From Bradyrhizobium sp. (GTDB taxonomy: Bacteria; Pseudomonadota; Alphaproteobacteria; Rhizobiales; Xanthobacteraceae): 34,290 nt of DNA. The position numbers were made by a program, and so were the translations under genes. The stretch spans positions 1 to 34,290 of the forward strand of contig NZ_JAUYAN010000233.1 in assembly GCF_030693485.1 (NCBI RefSeq), in the 5' to 3' direction. Shown one piece after another: positions 18,659 through 27,507 of the stretch (positions are counted from its first letter, which is position 1; every line of letters begins with the position of its first letter). The notes beneath the pieces are model-generated. The model was not told where the DNA came from, ran no database searches, and saw nothing but the letters and a program-made list of their open reading frames with translations.

Positions 18659-21600
18659 ATGAGCCACTTTCTTGACAGGCTGTCGTTTTTCACTCGGGCC
18701 AAGGCGGAATTCGCCAATGGCCATGGCGTGACGACGACCGAGGATCGCTCCTGGGAGGACGGTTATCGAAAACGCTGGCAACACGACAAGATCGTGCGAT
18801 CGACGCATGGCGTGAATTGTACGGGCTCCTGCTCGTGGAAGGTCTATGTCAAGGGCGGGATCGTCACTTGGGAGACCCAGCAGACCGACTATCCGCGTAC
18901 GCGCCCCGATCTTCCCAATCACGAACCGCGTGGCTGTGCGCGCGGCGCCAGCTATAGCTGGTACCTCTATTCCGGCAACCGGGTGAAATATCCGCTGGTG
19001 CGATCGCGCCTGCTCAAGCTTTGGCGCGAGGCGCGGGTGTTGATGACGCCGGTGGCTGCGTGGAAATCGATCGTCGAAGACCCGAAGAAGCGCGCTTCCT
19101 ACGTGCAGAAGCGCGGCCTCGGCGGTTTCGTCCGCGCCAGTTGGGCCGAGGTCAATGAGATCGTCGCCTCGGCCAACGCGTATACCGCCAGGACCTATGG
19201 CCCGGACCGCGTGTTCGGGTTCTCGCCGATTCCCGCGATGTCGATGGTCAGCTATGCCGCTGGCTCGCGCTATCTGTCCTTGTTGGGTGGCGTATGCATG
19301 TCGTTCTACGACTGGTACTGCGACTTGCCGCCGGCCTCGCCGCAGACCTGGGGTGAGCAGACCGACGTGCCGGAAAGTGCGGACTGGTACAATTCCGGCT
19401 TCCTGATCCTATGGGGGTCGAACGTTCCGCAGACCCGGACGCCAGATGCGCATTTCTATACCGAGGTTCGCTACAAGGGTGCCAAGAGCGTCGTAATCTG
19501 CCCGGATTATTCCGAGGCATCGAAATTCGCCGATCTCTGGGTGTCACCGAAACAGGGCACCGATGCGGCGCTGGCTATGGCGATGGGCCACGTCATCCTG
19601 CGTGAATTCCACATCGACCGTCAGGCCAGATATTTCAACGACTATGCGCGCCAATACACGGACATGCCGATGCTGGTGCGGCTGGTGAAGCAGGGCGATC
19701 ACTACGTGCCGGAGCGCTTCCTGCGCGCGTCGGACTTCGTCAAGGAAATGGGCGAGACCAACAACCCAGAATGGAAGACTGTCGCCTACGATGAGGCCAG
19801 TGGGGAAATCGTCGTCCCGAAGGGTTCGGTTGGTTTCCGCTGGGGTGAAAAGGGAAAATGGAGCCTTGAGGAGAAGACCTCCGGCAACCAGGACACCCGG
19901 CTCCGGCTGTCGCTGACCGATATCAAGGATGGCATCGCCTCGGTCGGCTTTCCGTATTTCGGCAATCGGGAGCATGATCACTTCCTCGGCACCGATCATC
20001 CCGATGTGCTCAAGCGCAACGTGCCGATCAAAACCCTGCAGCTTGCCGACGGCGCGACAATGATTGCCTCGGTGTTCGATCTGTTCGTAGCGAACTACGG
20101 CGTCGACCGCGGCCTTGGTGGTGAAAATCTCGGCAAGAGCTACGACGATCTGGAGCCGTATACGCCGGCATGGGCGGAAAAGATCACCGGTGTGCCGCGC
20201 GATCAGATCATCACTGTGGCCCGCGAATTCGCACTCAACGCGGAGAAGACCGGCGGCCGTTCCATGGTCATCGTCGGCGCCGGGTTGAACCACTGGTATC
20301 ACATGGACATGAACTACCGCGGCATCATCAACATGCTGGTAATGTGCGGATGTGTCGGACAATCCGGCGGCGGCTGGTCGCATTATGTCGGGCAGGAAAA
20401 ACTGCGTCCGCAGTCCGGCTGGCTACCGCTTGCCTTCGCACTCGACTGGGGTCGTCCACCGCGGCAGATGAATTCGACTTCGGCGTTCTATGCCCACACC
20501 GATCAATGGCGCTACGAAACGCTCGACGTTTCCGAGATCTTGTCGCCGACTGCGCCGGCGGGCCCGTGGGATGGCGCGCTGATCGACTATAACGTGCGCG
20601 CTGAACGGATGGGCTGGCTGCCCTCCGCGCCGCAGCTGCAGACCAATCCGCTCGAAGTATCCAAGTTAGCGGCGGCCTCGGGTCTGGAGCCGAAGGACTA
20701 TGTCGCCAAAGCCCTGAAGTCGGGCGACCTGCAATTGTCGTGCGACGATCCGGACAATCCGAAAAACTGGCCGCGCAACCTGTTCGTCTGGCGCTCCAAC
20801 CTGCTGGGCGCGTCGGGCAAGGGTCACGAATACTTCCTCAAGCATCTGCTCGGCACCAAGCATGGCGTGATGGGGAAGGACCTCGGCGAGGACGGCAAGA
20901 AGAAACCGATCGACGTCAAATGGCGCGAGCAAGCTCCGGAAGGGAAACTCGACCTCCTGGTTACGCTCGACTTCCGGATGTCCACGACCTGCATGTATTC
21001 GGACATCGTGCTGCCGACCGCGACCTGGTACGAGAAGGACGATCTCAACACTTCCGATATGCATCCGTTCATCCATCCGCTGTCTGCGGCGATCGATCCG
21101 GTTTGGGAATCACGCAGCGACTGGGACATCTACAAGGGCATCGCCGAGGCCTTCTCGAAGGTTGCGCCGGAAGTGCTCGGCGTGGAGAAGGATGTCGTTC
21201 TTACTCCCATCCTGCACGATACAGCCGGCGAGATTGCCCAGCCGTTCGATGTCAAGGACTGGAAGAAGGGCGAGATCGATCCGATCCCCGGCAAGACCAT
21301 GCCGGCGGTCACGGTCGTCGAGCGCGACTATCCGAACCTTTACAAGCGCTTCACCTCGCTCGGTCCGCTGATCAACAAGCTCGGCAACGGCGGCAAGGGC
21401 ATGAGCTGGAATACCGACCATGAGGTCGAGCTGCTCAAGAAGCTCAACGGCATCGTCATCGAGGAGGGGACTACCAAGGGACTTGCCCGCATCGACAGCG
21501 CTATTGATGCCTGCGAGGTGATCCTGAGCCTCGCGCCGGAGACCAACGGCGAAGTTGCGGTCAAGGCCTGGGCATCGCTCGAAGGCTTCACCGGGCGAGA

Positions 21601-22399
21601 CCACCAGCATCTGGCGATCCCCAAGGAAGACGAGAAGATCCGCTTCCGCGACGTGGTGGCGCAGCCGCGCAAGATCATCTCCTCGCCGATCTGGTCGGGG
21701 CTGGAATCGGAGAAGGTCTGCTACAATGCCGGCTACACCAACGTCCATGAGTTGATCCCGTGGCGCACGCTGACTGGCCGTCAGCAGCTCTATCAGGACC
21801 ATCTGTGGATGCGCGCCTTCGGCGAGGGGTTCTGCGTCTATCGGCCACCGATCGACACCAAGACGGTGAAGCCGGTGATCGACCGCAAGCCGAACGGCAA
21901 TGCATCGGTGGTGCTTAACTTCATCACGCCGCACCAGAAATGGGGCATTCATTCGACTTACACCGACAACCTCCTGATGCTGACGCTGTCACGCGGTGGC
22001 CCGTGTGTCTGGATCAGCGAGGTCGACGCCAAGGGTGCCGGGATCGTCGATAACGACTGGGTTGAAGCGTTCAACACCAATGGTGCCCTGGTCGCGCGCG
22101 CTGTGGTTTCTCAGCGCGTCAAGCAGGGCATGTGCATGATGTATCATGCGCAGGAAAAGATCGTGAACGTTCCGGGCTCGGAGCAGACCGGCCAGCGCGG
22201 CGGCATCCACAATTCCGTCACCCGGGCCGTGCTCAAGCCGACGCATATGATCGGCGGTTACGCACAGCAATCCTGGGGCTTCAACTACTACGGCACGGTT
22301 GGCTCCAACCGCGACGAATTCGTCATCCTTCGCAAAATGTCGAACGTCGATTGGCTCGACCGCCCGGCAGACGCGACCAGCCTGGAGGCCGCAGAATGA
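18659..22399 (+). CDS. narG: NarG, respiratory nitrate reductase alpha subunit
   Basis: At 1246 residues the protein aligns over its full length with Escherichia coli NarG (1247). It carries the bis-MGD molybdenum cofactor and reduces nitrate to nitrite on the cytoplasmic face. The FS0 iron-sulfur ligands are visible as His50, Cys54 and Cys58 (STHGVNCTGSC) and Cys93 (RGCARGAS). The molybdenum-ligating Asp is D222 in YCDLPPAS. There is no twin-arginine signal, as expected for cytoplasmic NarG. AAGGAG lies upstream of the ATG. The stop overlaps the narH start by 2 bases. Confidence 0.98.
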   Translation: MSHFLDRLSFFTRAKAEFANGHGVTTTEDRSWEDGYRKRWQHDKIVRSTHGVNCTGSCSWKVYVKGGIVTWETQQTDYPRTRPDLPNHEPRGCARGASYSWYLYSGNRVKYPLVRSRLLKLWREARVLMTPVAAWKSIVEDPKKRASYVQKRGLGGFVRASWAEVNEIVASANAYTARTYGPDRVFGFSPIPAMSMVSYAAGSRYLSLLGGVCMSFYDWYCDLPPASPQTWGEQTDVPESADWYNSGFLILWGSNVPQTRTPDAHFYTEVRYKGAKSVVICPDYSEASKFADLWVSPKQGTDAALAMAMGHVILREFHIDRQARYFNDYARQYTDMPMLVRLVKQGDHYVPERFLRASDFVKEMGETNNPEWKTVAYDEASGEIVVPKGSVGFRWGEKGKWSLEEKTSGNQDTRLRLSLTDIKDGIASVGFPYFGNREHDHFLGTDHPDVLKRNVPIKTLQLADGATMIASVFDLFVANYGVDRGLGGENLGKSYDDLEPYTPAWAEKITGVPRDQIITVAREFALNAEKTGGRSMVIVGAGLNHWYHMDMNYRGIINMLVMCGCVGQSGGGWSHYVGQEKLRPQSGWLPLAFALDWGRPPRQMNSTSAFYAHTDQWRYETLDVSEILSPTAPAGPWDGALIDYNVRAERMGWLPSAPQLQTNPLEVSKLAAASGLEPKDYVAKALKSGDLQLSCDDPDNPKNWPRNLFVWRSNLLGASGKGHEYFLKHLLGTKHGVMGKDLGEDGKKKPIDVKWREQAPEGKLDLLVTLDFRMSTTCMYSDIVLPTATWYEKDDLNTSDMHPFIHPLSAAIDPVWESRSDWDIYKGIAEAFSKVAPEVLGVEKDVVLTPILHDTAGEIAQPFDVKDWKKGEIDPIPGKTMPAVTVVERDYPNLYKRFTSLGPLINKLGNGGKGMSWNTDHEVELLKKLNGIVIEEGTTKGLARIDSAIDACEVILSLAPETNGEVAVKAWASLEGFTGRDHQHLAIPKEDEKIRFRDVVAQPRKIISSPIWSGLESEKVCYNAGYTNVHELIPWRTLTGRQQLYQDHLWMRAFGEGFCVYRPPIDTKTVKPVIDRKPNGNASVVLNFITPHQKWGIHSTYTDNLLMLTLSRGGPCVWISEVDAKGAGIVDNDWVEAFNTNGALVARAVVSQRVKQGMCMMYHAQEKIVNVPGSEQTGQRGGIHNSVTRAVLKPTHMIGGYAQQSWGFNYYGTVGSNRDEFVILRKMSNVDWLDRPADATSLEAAE

Positions 22400-23916
22400 A
22401 GATCCGCGCGCAAATTGCCATGGTGCTGAACCTCGACAAGTGCATTGGCTGCCACACCTGCAGCGTGACCTGCAAGAACGTCTGGACCAGCCGCGAAGGC
22501 CTGGAATACGCATGGTTCAATAACGTCGAGACCAAACCCGGCATCGGCTACCCGAAGGATTGGGAAAATCAGGCGCGTTGGAAGGGCGGCTGGAAGCGCA
22601 AGCGCAACGGGTCGATCGAGCCGCGCATCGGCGGAAAGTGGCGGGTACTGGCGAAAATCTTCGCCAATCCAGATCTGCCCGAAATCGACGACTACTACGA
22701 GCCATTCACCTTCGACTACGGCCATCTGCAAAATGCGCCGGAAATGCAGGCGATGCCGACGGCCCGGCCGCGGTCGCTGATTTCAGGCGAGCGGATGGAG
22801 AAGATCGAATGGGGACCGAATTGGGAAGAAATCCTCGGCGGTGAATTTGCCAAGCGGTCGATGGACGCCAATTTCGAGGGCGTGCAGAAGGACATCTACG
22901 GCCAGTTCGAAAACACCTTCATGATGTATCTGCCGCGGTTGTGCGAGCATTGCCTCAATCCGGCCTGCGTCGCGGCGTGCCCGTCCGGCGCCATCTACAA
23001 GCGCGAGGAAGACGGCATCGTCCTGATCGACCAGGACAAGTGCCGCGGCTGGCGGATGTGCGTCTCCGGCTGTCCGTACAAGAAGATCTATTACAACTGG
23101 TCGTCGGGCAAATCGGAAAAGTGCATCTTCTGCTATCCGCGCATCGAGGCCGGCCAGCCAACGGTGTGCTCGGAGACCTGCGTCGGGCGTATCCGCTATC
23201 TCGGCGTGGTGCTCTACGACGCCGACCGGATTGCGGAAGCGGCCAGCAAGCCGGATGAGCGCGACCTCTATCAGGCCCAGCTCGACGTTTTCCTCAATCC
23301 CAACGATCCCGCTGTGATTGCCGAGGCCGAGAAGCAGGGCATCCCGCATGCCTGGCTCGAATCCGCCAAGATATCGCCGATCTGGAAAATGGCGATGGAG
23401 TGGAAAGTCGCTTTCCCGCTGCACCCGGAATATCGCACCCTCCCGATGGTCTGGTACGTGCCGCCATTGTCGCCGATCACCTCGGCGGCGTCCGCCGGCA
23501 AGATCGGGCTCGACGGCGAAATGCCGGATGTCAAGTCACTACGCATTCCGATGCGGTATCTCGCCAACCTGTTGACCGCAGGCGACGAAAAGCCGGTGAC
23601 GCTGGCGCTCGAACGCATGCTGGCGATGCGCGCCTACATGCGGGCCAAGACCATCGATGGTGTCGTCGACGAAGCGATTGCCCGGCGGGTCGGACTCAAG
23701 ACCGAGCAGATTGATGAAATGTACCAGATCATGGCGATCGCCAACTACGAAGACCGCTTCGTGATCCCTACCGCGCACCGCGAACTCGGCGCCGACGCCT
23801 ACGATATGCGTGGCTCCTGCGGCTTTACCTTCGGCAATGGCTGCTCTGGCGGCGAAAGCGAGACGAACCTGTTCGGCTCGCCGCGCAAGGCAAGAAACCC
23901 CATGGAGGTCGTGTGA
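22396..23916 (+). CDS. narH: NarH, respiratory nitrate reductase beta subunit
   Basis: NarH (506 residues) carries four iron-sulfur clusters that pass electrons from NarI to NarG. The first cluster motif is Cys16, 19, 22 and 26 (CIGCHTCSVTC). Further Cys groups are CEHCLNPACVAACPSGAIY, KCRGWRMCVSGCPYKK and KCIFCYPRIE. Trp replaces one Cys in CRGWRMC, as in E. coli NarH, where it gives the [3Fe-4S] centre. The frame is open upstream inside narG; I start it at ATG 22396 (MKIRAQIAMVLNLDKC), which overlaps the narG stop by 3 bases. It ends with TGA overlapping the narJ start. Confidence 0.97.
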   Translation: MKIRAQIAMVLNLDKCIGCHTCSVTCKNVWTSREGLEYAWFNNVETKPGIGYPKDWENQARWKGGWKRKRNGSIEPRIGGKWRVLAKIFANPDLPEIDDYYEPFTFDYGHLQNAPEMQAMPTARPRSLISGERMEKIEWGPNWEEILGGEFAKRSMDANFEGVQKDIYGQFENTFMMYLPRLCEHCLNPACVAACPSGAIYKREEDGIVLIDQDKCRGWRMCVSGCPYKKIYYNWSSGKSEKCIFCYPRIEAGQPTVCSETCVGRIRYLGVVLYDADRIAEAASKPDERDLYQAQLDVFLNPNDPAVIAEAEKQGIPHAWLESAKISPIWKMAMEWKVAFPLHPEYRTLPMVWYVPPLSPITSAASAGKIGLDGEMPDVKSLRIPMRYLANLLTAGDEKPVTLALERMLAMRAYMRAKTIDGVVDEAIARRVGLKTEQIDEMYQIMAIANYEDRFVIPTAHRELGADAYDMRGSCGFTFGNGCSGGESETNLFGSPRKARNPMEVV

Positions 23917-24626
23917 TGAGAACGTTCAAGGTGCTGTCGGCACTGCTGAGCTATCCTACCGAATCACTGATCGCCGCGGCGCCGGAATTTGGCGCGGTGT
24001 TGATTGCAGAGAAGCTGTTGCCTCCCGCGCAGCTCCGGGCGATCGAGGCGTTGATCGAGGAAATCGCCGGCGGCGACGTTTACGATCTGCAGGAGCGCTA
24101 TGGCATGCTGTTCGATCGCAGCAAGACGCTGGCCCTGCATCTGTTCGAGCATGTCCATGGCGAAAGCCGCGACCGCGGCCAGGCCATGGTCGACCTGAAG
24201 GCCATGTACGAAGGCGCCGGGCTCTTGATCGCGGCGAACGAGTTGCCCGATTATGTTCCGCTGCTGCTGGAGTTCCTGTCGACCCGGCCGGTCGCCGAGG
24301 CATGTGAACTGCTCGGACAGACCGCGCATATTCTGGCGGCGCTGGCGGAGAGACTCGGCCGGCGACAGTCGAACTACAAGGCGATCTTCGACGGGCTGGT
24401 CGTGATGGCTGCGGAAGCCCCGCGTCGCGATATCGTCGACGAATTGCTCAAGAGCGCGGACACCGACCCGATGGATCTGGTTGCGCTCGATGCCGCATGG
24501 GAAGAGGAAGAAGTGCGGTTCGGCCCGGGCACGCAGGGACAGGGCGCCTGCGGTCACGAGGGCCTTATCGCCAAGCTTCGTCATGCCCGGCGCGCCGTCA
24601 ATCCAGCGCCAACACCGCAGCAGTGA
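23916..24626 (+). CDS. narJ: NarJ, nitrate reductase assembly chaperone
   Basis: The 236-residue protein is a TorD/NarJ-type chaperone that binds apo-NarG and is needed for molybdenum cofactor insertion and membrane docking. Family features are LSALLSYPTE near the N-terminus, YDLQERYGMLFDRSKTLALH and LFEHVHGESRDRGQAMVDL. A near-C-terminal acidic run (AAWEEEEVRFGP) is also typical. The ATG at 23916 overlaps the narH TGA (TGATG); a GTG one codon earlier is possible. It is about the usual family length. Confidence 0.95.
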   Translation: MRTFKVLSALLSYPTESLIAAAPEFGAVLIAEKLLPPAQLRAIEALIEEIAGGDVYDLQERYGMLFDRSKTLALHLFEHVHGESRDRGQAMVDLKAMYEGAGLLIAANELPDYVPLLLEFLSTRPVAEACELLGQTAHILAALAERLGRRQSNYKAIFDGLVVMAAEAPRRDIVDELLKSADTDPMDLVALDAAWEEEEVRFGPGTQGQGACGHEGLIAKLRHARRAVNPAPTPQQ

Positions 24627-24637
24627 GGAGCGAAGCC

Positions 24638-25357
24638 ATGCAAACGCTCAATTCAATCGTCTTCGGCTGGTATCCCTACCTTTGCCTGACGGTGTTTCTG
24701 TTCGGCAGCCTGTTCAGGTTCGATCGCGAGCAGTATACTTGGCGTACCGGATCCAGCCAGTTGCTGCGGCGGCGGCAGCTGATGTGGGGCTCCAACTTGT
24801 TTCACGTCGGCATTCTCGCGATCTTCGTCGGGCATTTCGTCGGGCTTTTGACCCCGATCTGGGTGTTCGATATCCTCGGAGTCTCCCACGGCTTCAAGCA
24901 GATGCTGGCGATCGTCGCCGGCGGCATTGCAGGGCTGATGTGTCTGGTGGGAATTTCCCTGCTGACGCACCGGCGGCTGTTCGATCCCCGCATCCGTGCC
25001 AATTCCTCGTTCGGCGATACCGCGATCCTGCTGCTGCTGTTTGCGCAGCTGCTGATCGGACTTGCCACCATCCCGGTGTCGATGGGCCACCTGGACGGCC
25101 ACGAGATGGTGAAGTTCATGACTTGGGCCCAAGGCATCCTGACGCTGCAGCCCGACGTAGCCGCCAACGTTCTGGATGTGCATCCGATCTTCAAGGCGCA
25201 TCTGCTGTTGGGAATGACGCTCTTTCTCGTCTTCCCGTTCACCCGTCTGGTTCACGTCTGGAGTGCGCCGATCTGGTATCTCGGCCGTCGCGGCTATCAG
25301 GTCGTCCGCAGCCCCAACGGCGATCGCATGGCGCGCCCAACTCAACCTGCGGAGTAA
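24638..25357 (+). CDS. narI: NarI, respiratory nitrate reductase gamma subunit (cytochrome b)
   Basis: NarI (239 residues) is the membrane cytochrome b that oxidises quinol and anchors NarGH. Five membrane helices are visible. The heme ligands line up with E. coli: His56 and His66 (FHVGILAIFVGHFVGL), and His187 and His206 (HPIFKAHLLLG, RLVHVWSAP). The upstream frame is open to 24497 inside narJ; ATG 24638 is chosen because GAGGAG precedes it and because MQTLNSIVFGWYPYL is the family start. The next gene begins 3 bases after the stop. Confidence 0.97.
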   Translation: MQTLNSIVFGWYPYLCLTVFLFGSLFRFDREQYTWRTGSSQLLRRRQLMWGSNLFHVGILAIFVGHFVGLLTPIWVFDILGVSHGFKQMLAIVAGGIAGLMCLVGISLLTHRRLFDPRIRANSSFGDTAILLLLFAQLLIGLATIPVSMGHLDGHEMVKFMTWAQGILTLQPDVAANVLDVHPIFKAHLLLGMTLFLVFPFTRLVHVWSAPIWYLGRRGYQVVRSPNGDRMARPTQPAE

Positions 25358-25360
25358 GCC

Positions 25361-26185
25361 ATGGATTGCTCGGTTACGAATGTGCTGCCGAAGCCGAAGA
25401 CCATCGCCGTCAACGGCAGGGTAATTCCGCGCGAGGCTATCGCCCGCGAAGTGCAGAACCATCCGGCGGAGAAGCCGATCCTGGCCTGGCAGGCGGCGGC
25501 TCGTGCGCTGGTGGTGCGCGAGCTGCTGTTGCAGGAGTCAACGAGGCTTGACATTCAAGCCGAGCCGTTAAGCGATCCGGAAGGGCGCAGCGAGACCGCA
25601 GAAGAGGCGGCGATGCGGGTCCTGATCGAGCGCGAGGTGGTTACGCCGCAGCCCGACGAGGCTGCTTGCATTCGCTTCTACGAGCAGAATCGCCAGCGCT
25701 TTCGCGCGGGAGACCTCTATGAAGCCGCGCACATTCTCATCGCGGCTCCCTCTGCCGACATCGCCGCGCGGGCCAGCGCCCGTACCACCGCCGACACTAT
25801 CCTGTCTGCGGTCAGGGCTGATCCCCCGCTGTTCGCCGAATTCGCGCGCAGCCATTCCGATTGCAGGACTTCGGCGCAAGAGGGTGGTCGTCTTGGTCAA
25901 TTGACGCGCGGCCAGACCGTTGCCGAATTCGAGACCGCGCTGCAGCGCATGCGGCCGGGTGAATTTGCGGTCACCGAAACACGCTACGGTTTTCACGTGG
26001 TGCGGCTCGATCAGCACGCGCCGGGTCAGTTGCTTCCGTTCGAACTTGCGCGTGATCGCATCGCCGATTACCTCGCTACCAGCGTTCAGCATCGCGCGCT
26101 CGCGCAATATGTGTCGGTGCTGGCCGGTCGCGCCGAAATCGTCGGCGTGACGCTCGCCGCGGCTGGTTCGTCGCTCGTGCAGTAG
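25361..26185 (+). CDS. Parvulin-type peptidyl-prolyl isomerase of the nar operon
   Basis: The 274-residue protein has a C-terminal PpiC/parvulin rotamase domain at about residues 120-215, with AAHILIAAP, FAEFARSHSDC, GGRLGQLTRGQTVAEFE, MRPGEFAV and YGFHVVRLD. About 110 helical residues precede it, as in NifM and SurA-like proteins. No signal peptide is seen, so it probably works in the cytoplasm, where NarGHJ assemble. It starts 3 bases after narI. A PpiC-type gene in this place is also known in Pseudomonas aeruginosa, which suggests a role in NarG or NarH folding; this role is an inference. Confidence 0.9.
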   Translation: MDCSVTNVLPKPKTIAVNGRVIPREAIAREVQNHPAEKPILAWQAAARALVVRELLLQESTRLDIQAEPLSDPEGRSETAEEAAMRVLIEREVVTPQPDEAACIRFYEQNRQRFRAGDLYEAAHILIAAPSADIAARASARTTADTILSAVRADPPLFAEFARSHSDCRTSAQEGGRLGQLTRGQTVAEFETALQRMRPGEFAVTETRYGFHVVRLDQHAPGQLLPFELARDRIADYLATSVQHRALAQYVSVLAGRAEIVGVTLAAAGSSLVQ

Positions 26186-26195
26186 GAGTGAGACC

Positions 26196-26534
26196 ATGCA
26201 ACTCGGCGAGATCATCCGCAGCTTCAGCGAGGAAGCCCCGGCCAACGAGGCGCTGCTTGCCTGTAACGACATCGTGCTGTTCGCGCGTGTCGGCGAAGTC
26301 GCGTTTCGCTATGAGGAGACGGTCGGCGAGTACGCGGCGGGCGCAGTACGGCGTTTTACCAATCTGGCGGTGAGTGAGGACTGGCTGGCGTTGATGAACG
26401 TTATCGAACGCGCGGACGATCCGGGAATCAGTTGCCTGACCTACATGGTCAACTGGTCGCTGAAGCAGGACGAGACGCCTGCAGTCCCGGCCCACGCCGG
26501 TTGCACCTGCGGAAGCAGCGGAGGTTGCTCGTGA
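26196..26534 (+). CDS. Small protein with a Cys-rich tail, unknown function, nar operon
   Basis: The 112-residue protein starts 10 bases after the isomerase stop, with GGAG upstream. The body is acidic and probably helical (LGEIIRSFSEEAPANEALLA, then DIVLFARVGEVAFRY). The C-terminus ends in HAGCTCGSSGGCS, where three Cys and one His could bind a metal or iron-sulfur centre. An internal Cys lies in GISCLTY. I do not recognise the family. Its placement in the operon suggests a part in nitrate reductase maturation or electron supply, but nothing in the sequence proves it. Confidence 0.75.
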   Translation: MQLGEIIRSFSEEAPANEALLACNDIVLFARVGEVAFRYEETVGEYAAGAVRRFTNLAVSEDWLALMNVIERADDPGISCLTYMVNWSLKQDETPAVPAHAGCTCGSSGGCS

Positions 26535-26586
26535 GAAAAGGCATCATCGGTCCGCGGCGCGAACGGTACTGGATAGCGAGCGCGCG

Positions 26587-27315
26587 ATGATCGATGAGCT
26601 ATTCGATCGCAATGTTGCTTGGGCTCTGGAAAGAACCCGTAGCGATCCCTATTTTTTTCGCCGTCTCGCGGAACAGCAGACACCACGATATCTCTGGATT
26701 GGATGTTCGGATAGCCGCGTTCCGGCCAACGACATCGTCGGCCTGGACCCTGGCGAGGTGTTCGTACACCGCAACGTTGCGAATATCGTTCATACCGGCG
26801 ACATGAATGTTCTGTCCGTCTTGGAGTTTGCGATTGAAACGCTGCAGGTGAAGCACATTATCGTTTGCGGGCATTACGGTTGCGGCGGAATCCGTCGGGC
26901 GTTCGAACCGCCGAGCGGCGGCGGTTTGGTAGACCACTGGCTGGCGCCGGTTCGCGAGATGTGCCGGCGCTGCGCGACCGACCTTGCGATCCTGCCGGAC
27001 GATGAAGCCCGGATCAATCGTGCTTGTGAACTGAATGTCGAGATGCAATTGCGGCGCGTCGCGGCAACGCCAATTGTCAGAGCTGCATGGCAGCGTGGCC
27101 AGTCCGTTGCGGTTCATGGCTGGATCTACGGTCTTGAGGACGGACTGTTGAGAGATCTCGGCCTGAAGCTGTCGTCGCTCGCCGACGCTGAAAATCTCGA
27201 CGGGGTCAACAATTATGCCGGCTTTGCCGAACCGGTAACAATGATCCGCCGGCACGCCGTCGAGGCATTCGAAGGGCTGACTACGCTGGAGCCTCAGTTT
27301 CTTGAGGAAGGATAG
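26587..27315 (+). CDS. Beta-class carbonic anhydrase
   Basis: The 242-residue enzyme interconverts CO2 and bicarbonate. The zinc ligands are Cys40, His96 and Cys99 (GCSDSRVP, CGHYGCGG), with the catalytic Asp42-Arg44 pair in CSDSR. Other family marks are GEVFVHRNVAN and the HGWIYGLEDG segment. It is cytoplasmic, without a signal peptide. It follows the nar-linked small gene by 52 bases and has only a weak ribosome site, so it may or may not share the nar transcript. Length and motifs are those of bacterial CynT/Can types. Confidence 0.95.
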   Translation: MIDELFDRNVAWALERTRSDPYFFRRLAEQQTPRYLWIGCSDSRVPANDIVGLDPGEVFVHRNVANIVHTGDMNVLSVLEFAIETLQVKHIIVCGHYGCGGIRRAFEPPSGGGLVDHWLAPVREMCRRCATDLAILPDDEARINRACELNVEMQLRRVAATPIVRAAWQRGQSVAVHGWIYGLEDGLLRDLGLKLSSLADAENLDGVNNYAGFAEPVTMIRRHAVEAFEGLTTLEPQFLEEG

Positions 27316-27507
27316 CCGATGGCGGGTCATCAATTTTCACGACTGCCACAAGGGCATCGCCCACCAGCTGGCCCGACATGAAGGGCGTCCCGGGCTGGCA
27401 ATAGTGCCAACAGGACCGGCGGCTTGCACTGACGGCTCGAATGGTTAGCTTGCTAGGGGTGAGTCGCGGCCCATGGCCGTCTCGGCCATCCCCCCATTCG
27501 AGTCTCC

